DNA of 5,927 bases from an uncultured Collinsella sp. (GTDB lineage: Bacteria > Actinomycetota > Coriobacteriia > Coriobacteriales > Coriobacteriaceae). Numbering within the stretch: the first letter of the stretch is position 1; each line of letters opens with the position of its first letter. The translations under genes were made by a program, and so were the position numbers. Where the stretch lies: positions 1 to 5,927 of the forward strand of contig URTP01000120.1 in NCBI GenBank assembly GCA_900550835.1, written 5' to 3'. This document shows positions 1 through 5,606 of the stretch, in pieces. The notes beneath the pieces were generated by a model. That model saw only the letters and a list, made by a program, of their open reading frames with translations. It did not search any database and was not told the origin of the DNA.

Positions 1-113
1 GCGCCTAGCGCGCCCTCCCGCCCGCGAGGAGGATCGCCCCGAGCAAGCTCGACCCGTACAAGCCCGTCATCCGCCAGTAGCTCGAGGACGACGCCCGGAA
101 CTGGCGCAAACAG
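1..113 (+). pseudogene. Decayed fragment of IS21-family transposase (istA)
   Basis: Frame 3 of the plus strand reads a stretch containing SKLDPYKPVIRQ (42-77), then a TAG stop at 78-80, then LEDDARNWRKQ (81-113) in the same frame. I recognise this from memory as the conserved SKLDPYKPxIxxWLEDDARxxRKQ segment of IS21-family IstA transposases, which normally continues with RHTA. Here the likeness stops after RKQ, and a further stop (TAG, 6-8) lies upstream in the same frame. It is therefore a non-functional scrap: no start, no DDE catalytic core and no istB in view. More of it may lie before base 1. It is the only plus-strand coding relic in the window and points to past IS activity downstream of the exporter operon. 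A protein search of the frame-3 translation would settle the family. Confidence 0.62.
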
Positions 114-123
114 CCCTTCAATG

Positions 124-190
124 AGTTGCGGTGAAATAGTGTCTGTTTTTGCTGCTAGATAGCATATTCAGTCCCTAATTCACCGCAACT
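124..190. repeat. 67-nt imperfect inverted-repeat element
   Basis: The two ends, 124-139 (AGTTGCGGTGAAATAG) and 175-190 (CTAATTCACCGCAACT), are reverse complements at 15 of 16 positions; the outer 12 are perfect. A few more pairs can form inside (143-145 with 169-171) and a small inner hairpin is possible (GCTA at 154-157 with TAGC at 160-163). RNA or single-stranded DNA from either strand could fold into one long hairpin. It begins 10 nt after the istA likeness ends and finishes 13 nt short of the permease stop codon. It could be a rho-independent-like 3' structure for the exporter operon, although no T-tract follows on the minus strand. It could also be a small non-autonomous mobile element (MITE-like) or a dispersed intergenic palindrome. 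I see no clear target-site duplication. Confidence 0.6.
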
Positions 191-203
191 TGTTGGTGGT
201 GGC

Positions 204-1418
204 TTACTGGTAGCGTAGGCACTCCACCGGGTCGAGCTTTGCCGCGCGTCGAGCGGGGTAGAAGCCAAAGATTACGCCGATGCCGACGGAGACGGCGAAG
301 GCCAGCAGCACCGTGGCGATTGAAAAACTCGGGGTGATTTGCCCGCTGGCACCGAGCTCGCCAAGAATCCCGGATCCGGAGGCAAACATCGCGAGGCCCC
401 AGGCCAGCAGATAGCCTATCAGGACACCCAGCAGGCCACCGGTGACGCACAGCGCCGAGGACTCGGCCAAAAACTGCGCGGTGATATCGCGATGACTGGC
501 GCCCAGAGCGCGACGGATGCCGATCTCGCGGATGCGCTCAGTCACGTTGGTGAGCATCATGTTCATAATACCGATACCGCCGACAAGCAGCGAGATACTG
601 GCGACAGCACCCATGATGAGCGAGAAGGCGCCCATAAAGGAATTGAGGGAGTCGATAGCGCTTTTCATGGAGGTCGCCGATACACTGTCGTACTCATCAT
701 CCTCCGCGATGCCCTTCATCGCGCGCACCTTGGACTCGATGGTCTTGCAGAGCTCATCCATGTCCGTGCCCTCGGCGGCAAGTGCCGTCACGCTGGGGAA
801 TGAAGGATTCTCGTCGCCAAATAGGCCGGAGATGGTTTCGCGTGGCATATACAAAGTGAGCGAGCCCATGGAGTCGCTGCCGCCATCAATCACGCCTACA
901 ATCTGCACCTCGCCGTTGGACACTTTGATGGTTTTTCCCAGCGCATCCTGTTCGTTGCCGTAAAGCTGATCGGCGCCGCCGCGGCTGATGAGCGCCACGC
1001 GCGAGCCTGCCTTTGACTCGACATCGGTGTAGGTGCGCCCCGCAACGAGCTTACTGGCACCCACGGCGTCGAGTATGTCGCTATCGACACCCTGTGCCAT
1101 GACGGTATAGCTTTTATCGCCGGTCTTGTACTCGGTATACGCGCTTTTGACAATGCCGATCTGTTCTATCTGCGGCACCAGTTTTTTAAGCTTCTGGACG
1201 TCAGAATCAGAGAGTTCTTGGGACGAATAGATCTGAACCATGCGAGCTGCGTTGAGGCCCAGGCTGTTGACCAAGCTGTTTTGGATGCCGCCGATGAGCG
1301 AAGTCATGGCAATGACCGAGGCGATGCCGATGACAATGCCCAGGATGGTGAGCAGGCTGCGCCCCTTGTTGGCCTCGAGCGAGTGAAGGGCTTCCTGGAT
1401 AAGATCGCGGGCGCTCAT
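204..1418 (-). CDS. MacB/FtsX-type ABC transporter permease
   Basis: A 404-residue membrane subunit of an ABC exporter. It has the four-helix MacB/FtsX layout: TM1 about 21-44, a large extracytoplasmic MacB_PCD-type domain about 45-258, then TM2 about 262-287, TM3 about 318-345 and TM4 about 365-388. Family hallmarks are visible: GGIGIMNMMLTNVTER (280-295) followed by REIGIRRALGAS (297-308), and the C-terminal FGFYPARRAAKLDPVECLRYQ segment (384-404). There is no fused ATPase domain, so it needs the separate ATP-binding protein encoded just upstream, as in Gram-positive MacB-like systems. The ATG overlaps the ATPase stop as ATGA, with AAAGGAG 7 nt ahead, which fixes the start and implies translational coupling. 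It probably couples ATP hydrolysis to mechanical movement of the external domain and adaptor. The substrate cannot be told from sequence. Last gene of the operon. Confidence 0.93.
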   Translation of the reverse strand: MSARDLIQEALHSLEANKGRSLLTILGIVIGIASVIAMTSLIGGIQNSLVNSLGLNAARMVQIYSSQELSDSDVQKLKKLVPQIEQIGIVKSAYTEYKTGDKSYTVMAQGVDSDILDAVGASKLVAGRTYTDVESKAGSRVALISRGGADQLYGNEQDALGKTIKVSNGEVQIVGVIDGGSDSMGSLTLYMPRETISGLFGDENPSFPSVTALAAEGTDMDELCKTIESKVRAMKGIAEDDEYDSVSATSMKSAIDSLNSFMGAFSLIMGAVASISLLVGGIGIMNMMLTNVTERIREIGIRRALGASHRDITAQFLAESSALCVTGGLLGVLIGYLLAWGLAMFASGSGILGELGASGQITPSFSIATVLLAFAVSVGIGVIFGFYPARRAAKLDPVECLRYQ

Positions 1419-2188
1419 GCCATCACTCCTTTCGGCGGGTTGGCGGAGGCGGAAATCATGGGCAGGCTATCTACGGCGCTGCGTAGGGTCCGCGGTGCAT
1501 GCGGAATATACGCGCCGTCGTGAATGCGACCGTCGCGGATGGTCACGGCACGGTCGGCCTCGGCGGCGATGCCGGGGTCGTGTGTGATAAGCACGATGGT
1601 TTTGCCGCGCTCCTGGAGCTTGTGGAAGGTTTCCATGACGAGCGCTCCCGTGGCGGAGTCCAGGTTGCCCGTCGGCTCGTCGGCCAAAATGATGGGTGGA
1701 TCGTTGACAAGGGCGCGCGCGATGGCGACGCGCTGCATCTGTCCGCCCGACAGCTCCGATATACGATGGTCCCAATGGTCGACCGGAAGCGTGACGGCCC
1801 GCAGCGCGTGTACGGCGCGCATCTCGCGCTGGCTGCGCGGCACATTGGTGTAGGACAGCGGCAGCATGACGTTTTCGATCACCGTCAGGCGCGGCAGCAG
1901 ATTAAAGCTCTGAAAGACAAAGCCGATGCTCAGCGCTCGCACCTCGGTGAGCTCGTCATCGTCGAGCTCGGCGACGTTGAGCCCTTGCAGGAAGTAATCG
2001 CCCGCCGTCGGTTTGTCCAGGCAGCCCAGAATGTTCATGAGCGTCGACTTGCCTGAGCCCGAGGGGCCGGTGATGGCAACGAACTCACCGGGATCTACTG
2101 CCAGGCTCACGTTGTGCAAGATATGGGCGCAACCCGCTTCGCTCTCAAAGATGCGATGCACGTTGCGAATGTCGATGACGGGACGCAT
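1415..2188 (-). CDS. ABC transporter ATP-binding protein (MacB/LolD-type)
   Basis: A 257-residue cytoplasmic ATPase that would pair as a dimer with the permease encoded immediately downstream. All motifs are intact: Walker A GPSGSGKST (41-49), Q-loop VFQSFNLLP (91-99), signature LSGGQ (146-150), Walker B IILADEP with catalytic Glu171 (166-172), D-loop NLDS (175-178) and H-loop His203 (THD). The combination of Walker A, FQSFNLL and DEPTGNLDS is typical of the LolD/MacB/FtsE group. It is about 25-30 residues longer than usual because of a C-terminal tail (about 228-257) without recognisable motifs. The tail's last codons lie in the region that carries the permease ribosome-binding site. Its ATG shares one base with the adaptor stop (TAATG), with GAGGG 6 nt ahead, so it is the middle gene of a coupled operon. 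Confidence 0.95.
   Translation of the reverse strand: MRPVIDIRNVHRIFESEAGCAHILHNVSLAVDPGEFVAITGPSGSGKSTLMNILGCLDKPTAGDYFLQGLNVAELDDDELTEVRALSIGFVFQSFNLLPRLTVIENVMLPLSYTNVPRSQREMRAVHALRAVTLPVDHWDHRISELSGGQMQRVAIARALVNDPPIILADEPTGNLDSATGALVMETFHKLQERGKTIVLITHDPGIAAEADRAVTIRDGRIHDGAYIPHAPRTLRSAVDSLPMISASANPPKGVMA
1426..1432 (-). promoter_or_regulatory. Shine-Dalgarno for the permease gene
   Basis: AAAGGAG on the minus strand, 7 nt before the ATG at 1418 and inside the last codons of the ATPase gene. It supports the ATGA-overlap start and translational coupling. Confidence 0.8.
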
Positions 2189-3609
2189 TACTTGCCCTCG
2201 TCGGCAGGCATGTTGTCGCCGCCGTCTGCCGTCATGCCTGTGCCGGTATCCGTCACGATGGTGTCGCCGTCGCGAAGTTTGGTAACCGGGACGTCTGGGT
2301 TGATCTCGTTGCCTTGGTCGTCGCGCTTGACCTGCGTCTTACCGACTACAGCCTCGTTGTCGTTTTGCGTCACGACGGTCACCTTCACGCGGCGCGTCTT
2401 TTTGCCCTCCGAATCGGTGGCCAGATTGACGTAATAGTGCTCGCCATCTTCGGTCATCAGCGCCATGGTCGGCACCATCACTACGTCGTCGAGCTTCTCG
2501 GTCACTACTGAGACCTCGGCAGTCATACCCGGCTTAAGGCGACTGTCAGGTGCTTCGATGAGGATGTCGACGTTAAAGGTCACACTGCCGCCGCTCCCGG
2601 AGGAGGAGTCGGAGTTTGCCACCGAGGCGATAGCCGTGACGGTGCCCTGGCTCACGATATCGGGAAACGCGGGATAGGTCACGTTGGCGCTTTGGCCCAC
2701 GGCAATTTTGGCGATATCCTTTTCGCCCACCTGAACCGTCACCTTCATCTTGGACAGGTCGGCGATCTGCATGCACTGCTTGCCGCCGCTCGTATCGCTT
2801 TCGCCCATGATCATGCCGACTGTTACCGTGGCGCCCACCTTGGCGTTGAGCTCCACGATGTTGCCCGAGCTCGGGGCCGTGACCGTACGGCTGGCGGCCT
2901 TGGCGTTCGCCTGATCGAGGTTTGCCTGGGCCGATGTGAGGCTGCGCTGCGCGGCCGATACGGCGTTCGTGTCCGCTGATGCGGCGGAGATGCCAGCCGC
3001 TGCGGAACCTCCGTCGACGTCCGTCGTTGGGTTGGCCTGCGCGGCAGCTGCGGCTTTCTGCGCGTTGGCGAGGTCTTCTTGAGCGGCTGCAACTGCACGC
3101 TGCGCCTCGGCAACGTTGCGATCGAGCTCGTCGTTTTTAATGGTCATAAGCACGTCGCCCTCGTTGACGGATTGGCCTGCCTGCACGTTGATCGAATCGA
3201 CCGTGCCGTCGACAGAAGGGGAGACCACTGAGGACGAAATGGGTTTGAGCTGGCCTTTTGCCTCGACCGTTGTGCTAAACGTGCCCTCAGTCACCATGTC
3301 GGTCGCAGGCCCGCTATCGCCCTGTGGCTGCGCATTGATAACCAGGGTTGCGACAATAGCAATGAGCGCGATGACACCCACGATGCCGGCGGCAATGCCG
3401 CGTCGAATCAGCTTTTTGCGTCGACGTTCGGCACGTTTTGCCTTGAGCTTGGCATATGCCTCTTCATCGGAAATCTCGACCGTATCGTTCGTGCGTCCGC
3501 TCTCCTTGTCGGCATGTACGTCTGTGATCAGAGGAAGCGTTTCGGTGGCACCTTCGGGCGTGTGCTCGGTATCATCCGGGCCCGGGGTGATGTTGGGGAC
3601 ATTCGGCAT
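2188..3609 (-). CDS. HlyD/MacA-like membrane-fusion (adaptor) protein
   Basis: A 473-residue periplasmic-adaptor-type subunit of the ABC exporter. Order of parts: an acidic cytoplasmic N-terminus (1-50); a very basic stretch (KRAERRRKKLIRR, 58-70); one membrane anchor (about 71-92); the first half of a lipoyl/barrel-sandwich domain (about 127-160, with VDGTVDSINVQAGQSVNEGDVL); an Ala/Gln-rich coiled-coil hairpin (about 161-240) broken by a Gly/Ser/Thr turn (about 194-213); the second lipoyl half (about 241-270, TAPSSGNIVELNAKVG); a beta-barrel (about 285-370, ending RLKPGMTAEVSV); and a membrane-proximal domain to the acidic C-terminus. This is the MacA/HlyD architecture. The basic stretch before the anchor fits an N-in, C-out topology. 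The ATG at 3609 is preferred over the upstream in-frame ATG at 3672 because AAAGGAG lies 5 nt before it, while the longer start lies within a hairpin. First gene of the exporter operon. Confidence 0.92.
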   Translation of the reverse strand: MPNVPNITPGPDDTEHTPEGATETLPLITDVHADKESGRTNDTVEISDEEAYAKLKAKRAERRRKKLIRRGIAAGIVGVIALIAIVATLVINAQPQGDSGPATDMVTEGTFSTTVEAKGQLKPISSSVVSPSVDGTVDSINVQAGQSVNEGDVLMTIKNDELDRNVAEAQRAVAAAQEDLANAQKAAAAAQANPTTDVDGGSAAAGISAASADTNAVSAAQRSLTSAQANLDQANAKAASRTVTAPSSGNIVELNAKVGATVTVGMIMGESDTSGGKQCMQIADLSKMKVTVQVGEKDIAKIAVGQSANVTYPAFPDIVSQGTVTAIASVANSDSSSGSGGSVTFNVDILIEAPDSRLKPGMTAEVSVVTEKLDDVVMVPTMALMTEDGEHYYVNLATDSEGKKTRRVKVTVVTQNDNEAVVGKTQVKRDDQGNEINPDVPVTKLRDGDTIVTDTGTGMTADGGDNMPADEGK

Positions 3610-3614
3610 AGCGT

Positions 3615-3621
3615 CTCCTTT
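3615..3621 (-). promoter_or_regulatory. Shine-Dalgarno deciding the adaptor start
   Basis: AAAGGAG on the minus strand, 5 nt before ATG 3609. A TATAAAGG string that includes its first bases is repeated 15 nt upstream (3632-3639 versus 3617-3624), but no ATG follows the upstream copy at a suitable distance. Confidence 0.8.
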
Positions 3622-3633
3622 ATAGAAAGAACC

Positions 3634-3645
3634 TTTATAAGTATA
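3634..3645 (-). promoter_or_regulatory. Weak candidate promoter for the exporter operon
   Basis: Two overlapping -10-like boxes lie on the minus strand: TATACT (3640-3645) and TATAAA (3634-3639), about 25-36 nt before the adaptor ATG. Neither has a recognisable -35 box 16-18 nt upstream, because that stretch is GC-rich hairpin sequence. The exporter operon may instead be transcribed by read-through from the L,D-transpeptidase promoter, or from here with an activator. Low confidence. Confidence 0.25.
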
Positions 3646-3673
3646 TGCGCCCGCCGGTTGGGGCAGGCGCATA
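3644..3673 (-). other. 12-bp GC-rich hairpin between L,D-transpeptidase and exporter genes
   Basis: On the minus strand, TATGCGCCTGCC (3673-3662) can pair with GGCGGGCGCATA (3655-3644): 12 pairs including one U-G wobble, around a 6-nt loop. It sits about 70 nt after the L,D-transpeptidase stop and 34 nt before the adaptor ATG. No run of T follows (the next bases are TACTTATA), so it is not a standard intrinsic terminator. It might act as a partial terminator, a processing or stability structure, or an attenuator that sets the transpeptidase-to-exporter ratio. The structure is plain in the sequence; its role is inference. Confidence 0.5.
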
Positions 3674-3741
3674 GGACGGTATCTTTCGGAATTGTTAGAT
3701 TGGTCGCAGCAGTTCCACGTTGTATGAATGTGCGCGTTGCA

Positions 3742-5457
3742 CTACGAGTGGACAACCACGCACAGGCCGACTTTGATGCAATCGTGCAGCGCCTTGGCGT
3801 CGGCCAGGCGAAGGTTGATGCATCCGTGGCTGCCGCACCACTTGTAGGAGTTGGGATCGTCGAAACTCTTGTCGTTTTGCCACGTTGCATCGTGGAAACC
3901 GACCATGTTTCCCTCAAACGGCATCCAATAGCTGACCGGGCTCTCGTATTTTGGCTTGCCGGTCTCAGGGTCCTTGGCACCGATGAGCTTGCTGGCGCCA
4001 TTGTTGCTGTTGATCTGCCATACGCCCTCGGGGGTGGCGTCCTCTCCCGGCTTGCCGGAGATAAAGTTGGCCTCCCACACGATATTGCCGCTCTCGTCGT
4101 AGTAGCGCGCGTGCTGCTCGGACAGATCGACATCGACGTATGCCTTCCAGTCGGGCTCTCCCTTTGCAGTAAAGGTGTCGGCCTTCTGGGAGTACTTGAT
4201 CTCGATTTCGCCGGTCTGCTTGTTGTTAATGGCGTCCTCGACCTGCTTGGCGAGCGAGCTGCTGTCGATGGACCAACCAAAGTCGCCGCCTTCGACGGCG
4301 CATTGCTTGCCATCGGCGCGCGTCCACCAGCGAGTGGAGCCCACGGTATTGAAGCCGTTGGCGAGCTCGGCTGCCCAGCTGCTGATCTGCGACGTATCGA
4401 GTGTGGGGTTGGCCGGATCGGCAAAGCTGATCCACTGCAACACGGAGCTGCCATCAACCTTGCCGGCATCCTCGCCGTTGAGCTTGAGGGTCACGTTGAC
4501 GCCCAGGAAGTTGTTGGCGGCATCGCATGCGGCCTGAATCTGATCATCGGTCAGCGTTCCATTGAGCGGCTCATAGGCATCGTTGCCGAGCTTGGAAAGG
4601 TCTACGGTCTCGGACAGCGAGGCAAGCTCGAGCTCGGCATACTTAATGACATGCTCGCGGTCGAGTTTTTCGTTGTAGCGCGCCTTCTCGACGGTAAACT
4701 TGCCGGCCTGCTCGTCATAGGAGCTATTGGCCTCGAACGTGCCCGAACGCCTCTCGTTAAACTCGTCGATGGCGGCGCCCAGATCCTCCTCAAACTTCTT
4801 TTGGTCAAAAGTGTCGGAGAGCATGGACAGGTCGACGTCTTGATCAAGATCGACTTCGTTGGAGGTAGCGGTTGTTTTGGTCTTTCCGCTTAAGGATTCC
4901 ACAAGGCGGACCGGCCATACAAAGGCTTCGTTGTGGCTGATGATCTCTTTTGCGGCAGCTTCGCCGTCGACGATGGGCTCATCGGACTCGGGCTGATACG
5001 TCCAGCTAAAGTCATCGCCTGTCACGGTGAGCTTATAGTGCTTCCATGCCGAGTTGACCTTGGTGGCGGCAGACGAAGCGTTGGAGAACGAGACGTCGAC
5101 GCCGGCGATGGTGGTGTTGGGGTAGGCTAGCTGGGAAAACGCTACGACGCCTACGATATAGACAATGACGATAAGACCCAGGACGACAAAGAGCGTCGTC
5201 TTTTTGCCCGACTTATTGTTCCCGGTGGGTTTGCGCGCGGGGCCGCGATCGCCTCGACCGTGCGTGGGGGGCTGCTTGGGCGCATTGCCGTTTGCCTGGC
5301 GCTGCTGACGTTGCTGGTTCGGGCGTTGGGAAGCGTTTGCCGCACCACGCTGCTGACCGTGACTCGGCGCGATAGGACGCGGCGACTGAACGCCACCGGT
5401 GTGCCTGCTCGGCTGCTGCGGATCGGGAATCAGTTGAGTTCGATCGTTTTGCGACAT
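3742..5457 (-). CDS. Membrane-anchored L,D-transpeptidase (YkuD domain with PG-binding region)
   Basis: A 571-residue cell-wall enzyme. A Gln/Pro/Arg-rich, low-complexity cytoplasmic tail (1-86) leads to a single membrane helix (about 88-108). A long extracellular region follows (about 115-430), resembling the YoaR-like, putative peptidoglycan-binding (PG_binding_4) segments of Ldtfm-type proteins. The C-terminal YkuD catalytic domain spans about 438-570. The active-site motif is complete: His522 in VGFHD, then SHGCINLR (543-550) with His544 and nucleophile Cys546. The family forms meso-DAP3-to-DAP3 or equivalent 3-3 cross-links, resists most penicillins but not carbapenems, and can attach proteins to the wall. 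Start: ATG 5457 lies 10 nt after AGGA; the in-frame ATG at 5466 is only 1 nt from it and so is less likely (it would add three residues). It has its own promoter. The extra Cys541 beside the active site is notable. Confidence 0.93.
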   Translation of the reverse strand: MSQNDRTQLIPDPQQPSRHTGGVQSPRPIAPSHGQQRGAANASQRPNQQRQQRQANGNAPKQPPTHGRGDRGPARKPTGNNKSGKKTTLFVVLGLIVIVYIVGVVAFSQLAYPNTTIAGVDVSFSNASSAATKVNSAWKHYKLTVTGDDFSWTYQPESDEPIVDGEAAAKEIISHNEAFVWPVRLVESLSGKTKTTATSNEVDLDQDVDLSMLSDTFDQKKFEEDLGAAIDEFNERRSGTFEANSSYDEQAGKFTVEKARYNEKLDREHVIKYAELELASLSETVDLSKLGNDAYEPLNGTLTDDQIQAACDAANNFLGVNVTLKLNGEDAGKVDGSSVLQWISFADPANPTLDTSQISSWAAELANGFNTVGSTRWWTRADGKQCAVEGGDFGWSIDSSSLAKQVEDAINNKQTGEIEIKYSQKADTFTAKGEPDWKAYVDVDLSEQHARYYDESGNIVWEANFISGKPGEDATPEGVWQINSNNGASKLIGAKDPETGKPKYESPVSYWMPFEGNMVGFHDATWQNDKSFDDPNSYKWCGSHGCINLRLADAKALHDCIKVGLCVVVHS

Positions 5458-5467
5458 CGTATGCATA

Positions 5468-5471
5468 TCCT
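5468..5471 (-). promoter_or_regulatory. Shine-Dalgarno for the L,D-transpeptidase gene
   Basis: AGGA (within GAAGGA, 5468-5473) on the minus strand. The distance is 10 nt to ATG 5457 and 1 nt to ATG 5466, which favours the shorter protein. Confidence 0.55.
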
Positions 5472-5514
5472 TCGAATTTCGCCTTGCGGCTCATCGTGTT
5501 TTTACTGGGCTTGC

Positions 5515-5520
5515 ATTATA
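5515..5520 (-). promoter_or_regulatory. Promoter -10 box for the L,D-transpeptidase gene
   Basis: A perfect TATAAT on the minus strand, 57 nt before ATG 5457, in the 150-nt gap after the serine deaminase terminator. Transcription would begin near 5508, giving a leader of about 50 nt. I see no good -35 box at 16-18 nt (the stretch there reads about CCACAA) and no TGn extension, so activation or a weak basal level is possible. Confidence 0.6.
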
Positions 5521-5561
5521 GCGATTGCCCTGCTGTTTGTGGTACGGAAACGGTGGCATTC

Positions 5562-5588
5562 AAAAGAGGTGGGACATTTGTCCCACCT
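5562..5588 (-). terminator. Hairpin terminator after the serine deaminase gene
   Basis: A perfect 22-nt palindrome (5567-5588; 10-nt arms AGGTGGGACA and TGTCCCACCT, centre two bases). As RNA it folds into a 9-bp stem with a 4-nt loop. On the minus strand it is followed by C and TTTT (5565-5562), 18 nt after the stop codon of the serine deaminase gene. The short T-run is weak but correctly placed. There is no T-run on the plus-strand side, so it acts in one direction. Confidence 0.75.
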
Positions 5589-5606
5589 TCGAGTCGTTCT
5601 TTGTCG

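Noticed and set aside
1499..2056. Plus-strand frame of 185 codons opposite the ATPase
   Set aside because: It is a shadow of the Walker/signature-bearing ATPase gene; composition is Arg/Gly/Val/Asp-rich with no domain.
3617..3639. Direct repeat TATAAAGG before the adaptor gene
   Set aside because: Only 8 bases, AT-rich, and overlapping -10-like and Shine-Dalgarno-like motifs; most likely chance.
3610..3672. Upstream in-frame ATG giving a 494-residue adaptor
   Set aside because: The added 21 residues are encoded by the hairpin and leader, and the strong AAAGGAG lies right before the internal ATG at 3609.
3514..4893. Long plus-strand open frame (about 459 codons) opposite the L,D-transpeptidase and the adaptor N-terminus
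   Set aside because: It is antisense to two proteins with clear domains and complete motifs. High-GC coding DNA often leaves long open frames on the opposite strand. Its translation (Val/Leu/Gly-rich) shows no family I recognise.
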